NCBI GenBank assembly: GCA_900539525.1
Contig: UQCM01000034.1
Coordinates: forward strand, 1-31,212
DNA from: an uncultured Blautia sp.
Lineage (GTDB): Bacteria; Bacillota; Clostridia; Lachnospirales; Lachnospiraceae
DNA: 31,212 bases
Reading direction: 5' to 3'
Shown here: piece after piece, positions 16,851-24,108 of the stretch
Layout: every line of letters begins with the position of its first letter
Numbering within the stretch: position 1 is the first letter of the stretch
Made by a program: the position numbers and the translations under genes
Notes under the pieces: model-generated
Seen by the model: only the letters and a program-made list of their open reading frames with translations
Database searches by the model: none
Told to the model about the DNA's origin: nothing

Positions 16851-17134
16851 TGAGACTTTTTCATGGATCTAATATGGAAATCGATAAAGTGGATTTGTCA
16901 AAATGCATGCCAAATAAAGATTTTGGATGTGGATTTATACTACGTTGCTGGAAGAACAGGCATGGAGAATGGCACAGCGTTCTGTATGCAGCTTGATGTT
17001 AAAACACTTTCTACATACCGATTGAACCGGTCAAAGCTTGCGGTTCTGTATTAGTAGAAGGATTAACAAAAATGCAAGAAAAACTATGTTGTGCTTTGGT
17101 ACAGCTATATGAAAATAGTCACCTAAAAGTATAG
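16850..17134 (+). pseudogene. Frameshifted DUF3990-like gene remnant
   Basis: A GTG start at 16850 overlaps the DUF3791 stop codon and has GGAGG upstream. It reads MRLFHGSNMEIDKVDLSKCM then PNKDFGCGF, the typical opening of DUF3990 proteins (related by reports to ADP-ribosyltransferase folds). After GF the homologous frame shifts by one base near 16936 (YTTLLEEQAWRMAQR), is lost, and a plausible C-terminal tail (KACGSVLVEGLTKMQEK... to the stop at 17132) appears back in the original frame. The original frame itself stops shortly after 17000. At 95 codons it is also shorter than I recall for the family. The toxin-like partner is therefore probably inactive. Confidence 0.65.
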
Positions 17135-17180
17135 ATGCAGAAAAGAACAAATGTTCTAGGAAACATCTATACTTTTTATT
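17126..17180 (+). terminator. Rho-independent terminator after DUF3990 remnant
   Basis: A 12-bp stem (AAAGTATAGATG at 17126-17137, CATCTATACTTT at 17164-17175) runs into TTATTTT. It overlaps the stop codon of the remnant. Confidence 0.7.
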
Positions 17181-17297
17181 TTAAGTATGATATACTTTTT
17201 AATGACTTTCCGTGATGCCAATTCCACCTGATGTTATCTGGTGTTGCGGTGTTTCAAAAAATGGGTTTTAGTGACTTTCATTCGTAAAATGAAAAAA

Positions 17298-17357
17298 GCT
17301 CGTCTATCAGGCCGGGCAAAATCCTTTCATTTTCGTATTTCTGCCTGATGGGCGAAC
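17298..17357 (+). promoter_or_regulatory. Leader hairpin upstream of uvrB
   Basis: Imperfect 15-bp arms (17298-17312 and 17343-17357; ATCAGGC with GCCTGAT plus wobbles) enclose an AAAAT...ATTTT stem. It lies 35 bases before the uvrB start codon and could be a terminator/attenuator or another dispersed palindrome. The remainder of 17181-17392 shows no gene; no convincing LexA (Cheo) box was recognised. Confidence 0.35.
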
Positions 17358-17392
17358 TTTATTACGGGTCACTAGAAAGGAAAAATACAGTT

Positions 17393-19444
17393 ATGAAAGA
17401 ACAAGGACATTCGCAATCCGCTTCGCTGCCTGCTCATGAAAGCAGCACAAAAGGCGGCGCTGCTTTCAAATTACACTCAGAATTTGCCCCCACCGGCGAC
17501 CAGCCGCAGGCCATTGAGAAGCTGGTCCAGGGCTTCAAAGAAGGCAACCAATGCCAGACTTTGCTGGGGGTTACGGGCTCTGGAAAGACTTTTACCATGG
17601 CAAATGTCATCCAGCAATTACAGAAGCCAACCCTCATTCTTGCACACAATAAAACCCTCGCAGCACAGCTTTACGGGGAGTTTAAGGAGTTCTTCCCTGA
17701 GAATGCGGTGGAGTATTTTGTATCCTACTACGACTACTATCAGCCGGAAGCCTACGTTCCGTCCTCTGATACGTATATCGCGAAGGATTCATCCATCAAT
17801 GATGAAATTGATAAGCTCCGTCTTTCAGCAACCATGGCGCTGGCAGAGAGACGAGACGTGATCATTGTCTCCAGTGTGTCCTGTATTTATGGTCTGGGAG
17901 ATCCGGTGGATTACAAAGAGATGGTGATTTCCCTGCGACCGGGAATGGAGAAGGACAGGGATGAAGTCATGCGGAAGCTGGTGGATATCCAGTATGACCG
18001 CAATGATATGGATTTTCACCGTGGTACGTTTCGTGTGAGAGGGGATGTGCTGGAGATTTTTCCGGCTATGAATACGGATACCGCGATCAGGGTAGAATTT
18101 TTCGGGGACGAGATTGACCGCATCGCCGAAATCGATGTGCTGAGCGGTGAGGTGAAGGCAGTGCTGGAGCATGCGGCGATTTTCCCGGCTTCCCACTATG
18201 TCGTTCCCATGGAGAAGATCCTGGAAGCTGTGAAGAATATTGAAGAAGAGCTGGACGAAAGGGTCCGCTGGTTCAAGAGTGAGGACAAGCTTCTGGAGGC
18301 ACAGAGGATTGCAGAGCGGACCAACTTTGACATCGAAATGATGAAAGAGACCGGGTTCTGCTCCGGTATCGAAAACTATTCCAGACATCTGGCAGGGCTG
18401 GAACCGGGGGCGACTCCCCATACATTGATGGACTATTTCCCGGATGATTATCTGATCATCATCGATGAGTCGCACAAGACGGTGCCGCAGATCCGAGGAA
18501 TGTATGCAGGAGACCAGTCGAGAAAGAGTACGCTGGTGGATTACGGCTTCCGCCTTCCTTCTGCGAAGGATAACCGGCCGCTGAATTTTGAAGAATTTGA
18601 GAGCAAGGTCGATCAGATGCTCTTTGTATCGGCAACACCCGGTGAGTATGAGGCGGAGCATGAGCTTTTGCGGGCAGAACAGCTCATCCGTCCCACCGGG
18701 CTGCTGGACCCGAAGGTCGAGGTAAGGCCGGTGGTGGGGCAGATCGATGACCTTGTGGGAGAAGTGAATAAGGAAGTAGAAAAAGGGAATAAGGTACTGA
18801 TCACAACGCTGACCAAACGGATGGCAGAGGATCTGACAGACTACATGAGGGAAATCGGTATCCGGGTAAAATACCTGCATTCGGATATCGATACTCTGGA
18901 GCGGACAGAGATCATCCGGGATATGCGTCTGAATGTGTTTGATGTGCTGGTGGGCATCAATCTGTTAAGAGAGGGTCTGGATATTCCGGAGATTACTCTG
19001 GTAGCGATCCTCGATGCGGATAAAGAGGGCTTTCTCCGTTCGGAAACCTCTCTGGTGCAGACCATCGGCCGTGCCGCCCGGAATTCAGAAGGGCATGTGA
19101 TCATGTACGCAGATGTTATGACTGATTCCATGAAACTGGCGATCGGGGAGACAGAACGAAGGCGCAGCATACAGGAGGCGTATAACAAAGAGCATGGGAT
19201 TACGCCGAAGACGATCAAAAAAGCAGTGCGTGATCTGATCAGCATTTCCAAAGAGGTGGAAAAAGAGAAGGAGACCTTTGCAAAAGATCCGGAATCCATG
19301 AGTAAAAAGGAACTGGAGAAGGCGATCGGCGAGCTTCAGAAGAAAATGAAGCAGGCAGCAGCAGAACTGAACTTTGAAGAGGCTGCCCTGCTGCGTGACC
19401 AGATGATCATACTGAAAAAGCAGCTGCAGGAAATCGGCGGATAG
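17393..19444 (+). CDS. uvrB: Excinuclease ABC subunit B
   Basis: This 683-residue DNA-repair helicase-like protein loads onto damaged DNA after UvrA and recruits UvrC. Walker A GVTGSGKTFTMANV, the beta-hairpin region YYDYYQPEAYVP, the IIDESH box, the helicase motif VQTIGRAARNSEGHV and the C-terminal UVR motif (ELNFEEAALLRDQMIILKKQ) are all present. The start at 17393 has AAAGGA upstream. UvrB normally begins close to FKLHSEF; here about 22 extra residues (MKEQGHSQSASLPAHESSTK and on) precede it, encoded by the dispersed 52-bp repeat at 17407-17458. The core is intact, so the enzyme should work. It is followed by uvrA after an 89-base gap. Confidence 0.96.
   Translation: MKEQGHSQSASLPAHESSTKGGAAFKLHSEFAPTGDQPQAIEKLVQGFKEGNQCQTLLGVTGSGKTFTMANVIQQLQKPTLILAHNKTLAAQLYGEFKEFFPENAVEYFVSYYDYYQPEAYVPSSDTYIAKDSSINDEIDKLRLSATMALAERRDVIIVSSVSCIYGLGDPVDYKEMVISLRPGMEKDRDEVMRKLVDIQYDRNDMDFHRGTFRVRGDVLEIFPAMNTDTAIRVEFFGDEIDRIAEIDVLSGEVKAVLEHAAIFPASHYVVPMEKILEAVKNIEEELDERVRWFKSEDKLLEAQRIAERTNFDIEMMKETGFCSGIENYSRHLAGLEPGATPHTLMDYFPDDYLIIIDESHKTVPQIRGMYAGDQSRKSTLVDYGFRLPSAKDNRPLNFEEFESKVDQMLFVSATPGEYEAEHELLRAEQLIRPTGLLDPKVEVRPVVGQIDDLVGEVNKEVEKGNKVLITTLTKRMAEDLTDYMREIGIRVKYLHSDIDTLERTEIIRDMRLNVFDVLVGINLLREGLDIPEITLVAILDADKEGFLRSETSLVQTIGRAARNSEGHVIMYADVMTDSMKLAIGETERRRSIQEAYNKEHGITPKTIKKAVRDLISISKEVEKEKETFAKDPESMSKKELEKAIGELQKKMKQAAAELNFEEAALLRDQMIILKKQLQEIGG
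17407..17458 (+). repeat. 52-bp dispersed repeat embedded in the uvrB coding start
   Basis: This copy matches 16489-16540 at 51 of 52 bases. Translated in the uvrB frame it gives HSQSASLPAHESSTKGG, which forms nearly all of the non-homologous N-terminal extension of UvrB. The copy is in frame and leaves the conserved FKLHSEF start region intact. Confidence 0.85.
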
Positions 19445-19510
19445 AATAAAAGGAGAGCCTCGAAGAGGCAGTTTTGCGATCAGGATCTGAACAGATACAA
19501 AAAATGTATT
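19445..19510 (+). repeat. GAGGC-hairpin repeat, copy B (uvrB-uvrA gap)
   Basis: The segment carries AAAGGAGAGCCTCGAAGAGGC, then TTTTGCGAT, GGATCTGAAC and AAAAAATGTATT. It aligns end to end with 23984-24050 and with the reverse strand of 31158-31212. The GCCTCG...GAGGC part can form a short hairpin. It begins at the uvrB stop codon. Confidence 0.7.
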
Positions 19511-19533
19511 GCCGGAATTGGCAGGAGGAAAAC

Positions 19534-22374
19534 ATGACAGCGATAAACAATAAAAAACCGATGATCAGGATCAGAGGGGCAAATGAAAATAATCTGAAGT
19601 GCATTGATCTGGATATTCCAAGAAATGAGCTGGTTGTCCTGACCGGTCTGAGCGGCTCAGGGAAATCTTCGCTGGCTTTTGACACGATCTATGCAGAGGG
19701 GCAGAGAAGGTATATGGAATCTCTGTCATCTTATGCAAGACAGTTCCTGGGACAGATGGAAAAGCCGGATGTGGAGAGTATCGAAGGTCTGCCGCCGGCG
19801 ATCTCCATCGACCAGAAGTCCACAAACCGAAATCCCAGGTCAACCGTGGGAACTGTGACGGAAATCTATGATTACTTCCGTCTGCTTTACGCCAGAGTGG
19901 GTATCCCTCACTGCCCGAAGTGCGGAAGGGAGATTAAAAAGCAGACGGTGGATCAGATGGTAGACCAGATCATGGCTCTGCCGGAACGGTCCAGGATCCA
20001 GCTTCTGGCACCGGTGGTGCGCGGCAGAAAAGGAACGCACGCAAAGCTGCTGGAACAGACAAAGCGCAGCGGATACGTGAGAGTACAGATTGACGGAAGT
20101 CTTTATGAACTGTCAGAGGAAATCAGCCTGGATAAAAATATTAAGCACAACATTGAAATTGTCGTTGACCGTCTGGTTGTCAAACCGGGAATTGAAAAGA
20201 GACTGACAGATTCTCTTGAAACAGTTCTGGAGCTGGCGGAAGGGCTTGCAATCGTAGATGTGAACAGCGAGGACATCATGAGGTTCAGCCAGAGCTTTTC
20301 CTGTCCGGACTGCGGGGTCAGTATTGATGAGATTGAGCCGAGAAGCTTTTCCTTCAACAATCCCTTCGGAGCCTGTCCGGACTGTTATGGACTGGGATAC
20401 AAGATGGAATTTGATGAGGAACTGATGATCCCTGACAGGACACTCAGTATTGCGGAGGGTGCGATTACCGTCACGGGCTGGCAGTCCTGTACAGATAAGG
20501 GAAGCTATACCAGGGCGATCCTCGATGCACTGGCAATGGAATACGACTTTGACCTGCAGACACCTTACCGGGAGCTGCCCGAGGATATCCGTCATATGCT
20601 GATTCACGGTACAGACGGAAAGGAGGTAAAGGTTCATTACCGCGGACAGAGAGGAGAAGGCATTTACGATGTGGCGTTTGAGGGACTGATCCGCAATGTG
20701 GAACGCCGTTACCGGGAGACCGGTTCGGAAACCATGAAGCAGGAGTATGAGGCATTTATGCGTATCACGCCCTGTAAGACATGTGGCGGACAGCGTCTGA
20801 AGAAGGAAGCACTGGCAGTGACCGTGGCGGAAAAGAACATACACGAAGTGACCACCATGTCCATCCGCAGACTGCAGAAATTTATGAACGAACTGGAGCT
20901 TTCCGAACATCAGATGATGATCGGAAAGCAGATATTGAAGGAAATCCGTGCGCGCGTCGGTTTTCTCGCAGATGTGGGTCTGGAGTATCTGACGCTGGCA
21001 CGTGCCACAGGAACGCTTTCCGGTGGAGAGGCACAGCGTATCCGGCTGGCGACACAGATCGGTTCCGGACTGGTGGGAGTGGCATATATCCTGGATGAGC
21101 CGAGTATCGGACTCCATCAGAGAGATAATGACAAGCTGCTTCGGACACTGACGAATCTGAGAGACCTGGGCAATACGCTGATCGTGGTGGAACATGACGA
21201 GGATACTATGCGGGCGGCAGACTATGTGGTGGATATCGGACCGGGGGCAGGTGAGCATGGCGGCGAAGTGGTGGCAGCCGGAACCGCAGAGGAGATCATG
21301 AAAAATGAAAGATCCATCACAGGTGCCTACTTAAGCGGCAGGAAGAAGATACTGGTGCCTGCTGTCAGAAAGAAGCCGATGGGATTCCTGAAGATCGTGG
21401 GTGCCCGGGAAAATAACCTGAAAAACATTGATGTAAAGATCCCTCTGGGAGTCATGACCTGTGTGACAGGAGTATCGGGTTCAGGAAAAAGCTCGCTCAT
21501 CAATGAGATTCTGTACAAGGCACTGGCGAAGCAGCTGAACAGAGCCAGGACGATTCCGGGCAGACACCGGCGCATCGAAGGCGTGGAGCAGCTTGACAAG
21601 GTGATCGCTATTGATCAGTCACCGATCGGCAGGACGCCCAGATCCAATCCTGCCACTTACACAGGCGTATTTGATCAGATCCGGGACCTGTTTGCCAGCA
21701 CAGCTGATGCGAAGGCAAAAGGTTACAAAAAAGGAAGATTCAGCTTTAATGTAAAGGGCGGACGGTGTGAGGCCTGTGCCGGTGACGGTATTCTGAAGAT
21801 CGAGATGCATTTCCTTCCGGATGTGTATGTGCCGTGTGAGGTATGCGGCGGAAAGCGGTATAACAGGGAGACTCTGGAGGTGAAATACAAAGGGAAAAGC
21901 ATCTATGATGTTCTGAATATGACCGTAGAGGAGGCAATGAAGTTCTTTGAGCATATTCCTTCTATTAAAAGAAAGATTGAGACACTGTATGACGTGGGTC
22001 TTTCCTACATCCGGCTGGGACAGCCGTCCACAGAGCTGTCAGGAGGCGAGGCACAGAGGATCAAGCTTGCTACAGAATTGTCAAAGCGCAGTACAGGAAA
22101 AACGATTTATATTCTGGATGAACCGACGACAGGGCTGCATTTTGCAGATGTTCATAAACTGATTGAAATTCTTCAGCGGCTTGCGGAAGGCGGAAATACA
22201 GTCGTTGTGATCGAGCACAATCTGGATGTCATAAAGACGGCTGACTATATCATCGATATCGGACCGGAAGGCGGCGACAAGGGAGGAACCGTGGTAGCCC
22301 AGGGAACGCCGGAAGAGGTTGCGGCGAATCCGGATTCCTATACAGGACAATACGTGGCAAAGTATCTGCAATAA
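19534..22374 (+). CDS. uvrA: Excinuclease ABC subunit A
   Basis: This 946-residue ATPase recognises bulky DNA lesions and hands them to UvrB. It has two ABC modules with Walker A motifs GLSGSGKSSLAFDT and GVSGSGKSSLINE, signature sequences LSGGEAQRIRLA and LSGGEAQRIKLA, and Walker B regions ILDEPSIGLHQRD and ILDEPTTGLHFAD. Zinc-binding Cys pairs are seen in CPKCG, CPDCG/CPDCYG, CKTCGGQR and CEACAGDG/CEVCGGKRYN. The start at 19534 follows CAGGAGGAAAAC; the frame is open back to 19474 without a ribosome site. Length is normal for the family. It is probably co-transcribed with uvrB. Confidence 0.97.
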   Translation: MTAINNKKPMIRIRGANENNLKCIDLDIPRNELVVLTGLSGSGKSSLAFDTIYAEGQRRYMESLSSYARQFLGQMEKPDVESIEGLPPAISIDQKSTNRNPRSTVGTVTEIYDYFRLLYARVGIPHCPKCGREIKKQTVDQMVDQIMALPERSRIQLLAPVVRGRKGTHAKLLEQTKRSGYVRVQIDGSLYELSEEISLDKNIKHNIEIVVDRLVVKPGIEKRLTDSLETVLELAEGLAIVDVNSEDIMRFSQSFSCPDCGVSIDEIEPRSFSFNNPFGACPDCYGLGYKMEFDEELMIPDRTLSIAEGAITVTGWQSCTDKGSYTRAILDALAMEYDFDLQTPYRELPEDIRHMLIHGTDGKEVKVHYRGQRGEGIYDVAFEGLIRNVERRYRETGSETMKQEYEAFMRITPCKTCGGQRLKKEALAVTVAEKNIHEVTTMSIRRLQKFMNELELSEHQMMIGKQILKEIRARVGFLADVGLEYLTLARATGTLSGGEAQRIRLATQIGSGLVGVAYILDEPSIGLHQRDNDKLLRTLTNLRDLGNTLIVVEHDEDTMRAADYVVDIGPGAGEHGGEVVAAGTAEEIMKNERSITGAYLSGRKKILVPAVRKKPMGFLKIVGARENNLKNIDVKIPLGVMTCVTGVSGSGKSSLINEILYKALAKQLNRARTIPGRHRRIEGVEQLDKVIAIDQSPIGRTPRSNPATYTGVFDQIRDLFASTADAKAKGYKKGRFSFNVKGGRCEACAGDGILKIEMHFLPDVYVPCEVCGGKRYNRETLEVKYKGKSIYDVLNMTVEEAMKFFEHIPSIKRKIETLYDVGLSYIRLGQPSTELSGGEAQRIKLATELSKRSTGKTIYILDEPTTGLHFADVHKLIEILQRLAEGGNTVVVIEHNLDVIKTADYIIDIGPEGGDKGGTVVAQGTPEEVAANPDSYTGQYVAKYLQ

Positions 22375-22524
22375 TAAGTACTGGAAAAGACAGGCTACAT
22401 TTTGTATAATGGAAGAAATGGCAGGTAAACACATTCACAAGTGTCAATTGTCCGGAATGGCGGCTTTCCGGAACTGTTGGCATGCATGGTCACTGCCCAA
22501 AAGAAAACACAGGAGGAAAAGAAA

Positions 22525-23643
22525 ATGGAACAGGCAAAAGTATATTTTACATCTTTTAAGGCTACGGAGCGTGAAAATTTACTGCAGAAGCTGCATCGCC
22601 TGATGAAAACAGCAGGATTTGAAGAGATTGATTTTAAGGATAAATATGCAGCCATCAAGATTCATTTTGGAGAATATGGCAATCTTGCTTTTCTGCGGCC
22701 GAATTATGCGAGAGTGGTGGCGGATTATGTTAAGGAGCTGGGAGGAAAGCCATTTCTGACCGACTGTAATACCCTTTATGTCGGAAGCAGAAAGAACGGG
22801 CTGGATCATCTGGAAACAGCTTACGTAAACGGTTTTTCACCTTATCAGACAGGTTGTCACGTGATCATCGGAGACGGACTGAAGGGAACCGATGAAACCC
22901 TGGTTCCCATTCAGGGAGAATATGTGAAAGAGGCGAAGATCGGTCATGCGATCATGGATGCAGATATCTTTATCTCTCTGACACATTTTAAAGGCCATGA
23001 GATGGCAGGATTTGGAGGAGCACTGAAAAATATCGGTATGGGCTGCGGTTCCAGAGCAGGAAAGATGGAGCAGCACTGCGACGGAAAGCCGAGCGTAGAC
23101 CAGAGTCTCTGTGTAGGTTGCGGCGCATGTAAAAAGATCTGTGCGCATGATGCACCACAGATCAAAGACAGAAAGGCATCCATTGATCATGATAAATGTG
23201 TAGGATGCGGACGCTGCCTGGCAGTCTGTCCGAAGGATGCGATCGCTGCAGATTTCAGTGACTCCATAGCTGTATTAAATTACAAGATGGCAGAATACAG
23301 TCTCGCAGTTTGCAAGGGGCGTCCGTGCTTCCATGTGTCACTGATCTGTGACGTATCTCCGAACTGCGACTGCCATTCGGAAAATGACATACCGATCATT
23401 CCAAACGTAGGTATGCTGGCTTCCTTTGACCCTGTAGCACTTGATCAGGCATGCGCGGATCTGTGCAACCAGATGACGCCGGTAGCAGAGAGCATCCTCG
23501 GTGAGAATCTGAAGGAGCATGGCAACGAGGAAGGACACGATCATTTCCACATGACACATCCGGATGCTGAGTGGAAATCCTGTATTGCCCATGCCGTGAA
23601 GATCGGTCTTGGCACAGATCAGTATGAGCTTGTCAGAATATAA
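22525..23643 (+). CDS. DUF362-domain protein with two [4Fe-4S] clusters
   Basis: This 372-residue cytoplasmic iron-sulfur protein has the DUF362 domain in residues ~1-190 (YAAIKIHFGEYGNLAFLRPN, GKPFLTDCNTLYVGSR, DADIFISLTHFKGHEMAGFG, ALKNIGMGC). A bacterial-type 2[4Fe-4S] ferredoxin module follows: Cys196/199/202/206 (CVGCGACKKIC) and Cys225/228/231/235 (CVGCGRCLAVC). After this a second DUF362 segment continues (VGMLASFDPVALDQA). The start has AGGAGG eight bases upstream. The family is widespread in anaerobes and often called uncharacterised ferredoxin or Fe-S protein; the reaction is unknown. A possible heme- or metal-binding run, GHDHFHMTH, lies near the C-terminus. It stands alone between uvrA and a repeat element. 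Confidence 0.85.
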   Translation: MEQAKVYFTSFKATERENLLQKLHRLMKTAGFEEIDFKDKYAAIKIHFGEYGNLAFLRPNYARVVADYVKELGGKPFLTDCNTLYVGSRKNGLDHLETAYVNGFSPYQTGCHVIIGDGLKGTDETLVPIQGEYVKEAKIGHAIMDADIFISLTHFKGHEMAGFGGALKNIGMGCGSRAGKMEQHCDGKPSVDQSLCVGCGACKKICAHDAPQIKDRKASIDHDKCVGCGRCLAVCPKDAIAADFSDSIAVLNYKMAEYSLAVCKGRPCFHVSLICDVSPNCDCHSENDIPIIPNVGMLASFDPVALDQACADLCNQMTPVAESILGENLKEHGNEEGHDHFHMTHPDAEWKSCIAHAVKIGLGTDQYELVRI

Positions 23644-23724
23644 TGAGCCAAGGGACAAATGGACATAAAATACATGCTTGCATGTATTTTTATGTCTATG
23701 GGTCCCGTAAGGCTCATTTGTCGG
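23642..23724 (+). repeat. Palindromic intergenic element (copy 2), possible terminator
   Basis: Nested arms are AATGAGCC (23642-23649) with GGCTCATT (23711-23718), GGGAC (23652-23656) with GTCCC (23702-23706), and an inner 15-bp stem GACATAAAATACATG with its complement (23662-23696) around CTTG. The right end CGTAAGGCTCATTTGTCGG is identical to 75-93. It overlaps the stop codon of the DUF362 gene and probably also ends its transcript. Confidence 0.65.
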
Positions 23725-23825
23725 AAAACAGCAGGGCGATAGCACTTGCTGTTTGTTTAAGAGTAGTTACTCTCGGGTTTTACGTGACTTCCACTTCGCT
23801 ACACTCACAGAAAATACCTCAAATT

Positions 23826-23859
23826 GGCTGATGTGTGAATAGTAACCTGAACAGTTACT
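23826..23859 (+). repeat. Conserved 21-bp motif (copy 2) with adjoining small hairpin
   Basis: Bases 23826-23846 match 10938-10958 at 20 of 21 positions. The motif's end also forms AGTAAC-ctgaaca-GTTACT (23841-23859). It lies 39 bases before the -35 box of the GH84 promoter, the same distance as for copy 1. Confidence 0.5.
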
Positions 23860-23885
23860 AAATTGGTTGATTTACATGAAAAAGA

Positions 23886-23914
23886 TTGACTCAAATCATG
23901 AAAATTGGTATAGT
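23886..23914 (+). promoter_or_regulatory. Sigma-A promoter for the GH84 gene
   Basis: TTGACT (23886-23891), a 17-bp spacer and TATAGT (23909-23914) are close to consensus. Transcription would start near 23921, giving a long leader of about 190 bases that contains the repeat at 23984-24050. The other parts of the 465-base gap 23644-24108 show no gene. Confidence 0.75.
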
Positions 23915-23983
23915 TTATATATCTAAGGTCACGTGCGTCATCCCGTCATAAATGAAAAATGGGAACGGTTTAGAGCCCTACAT

Positions 23984-24050
23984 GAGCAAAAGGAAAGCCC
24001 GGGAGAGGCGATTATGCGAATGGGATCTGAACCGTTACGAAAAATGTATC
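23984..24050 (+). repeat. GAGGC-hairpin repeat, copy A (GH84 leader)
   Basis: Begins GAGCAAAAGGAAAGCC and continues through GAGAGGCGATTATGCGAATG, GGATCTGAAC and GAAAAATGTATC. It matches copy B (19445-19510) and the reverse of copy C (31158-31212) along most of its length. It is located in the untranslated leader of the GH84 mRNA. Confidence 0.7.
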
Positions 24051-24108
24051 ACTGCATAGATATATGGCTGCGGATGATGGATGTTTCTACAAAAAAAGGA
24101 GGAAAGAA

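Noticed and set aside
16863..17054. 63-residue gene after DUF3791
   Set aside because: It is a wrong-frame reading of the DUF3990-like remnant and has no ribosome site.
17825..18880. 351-residue open frame antisense to uvrB
   Set aside because: It is the mirror of strongly conserved uvrB coding sequence, has no ribosome site and a translation rich in His, Cys and Arg with no family resemblance.
20113..21258. 381-residue open frame antisense to uvrA
   Set aside because: Fully covered by conserved uvrA domains; no start signals or recognisable motifs.
19445..24050. CRISPR array from the GAGGC-hairpin repeats
   Set aside because: Copies are kilobases apart, imperfect and in both orientations; no cas gene is present.
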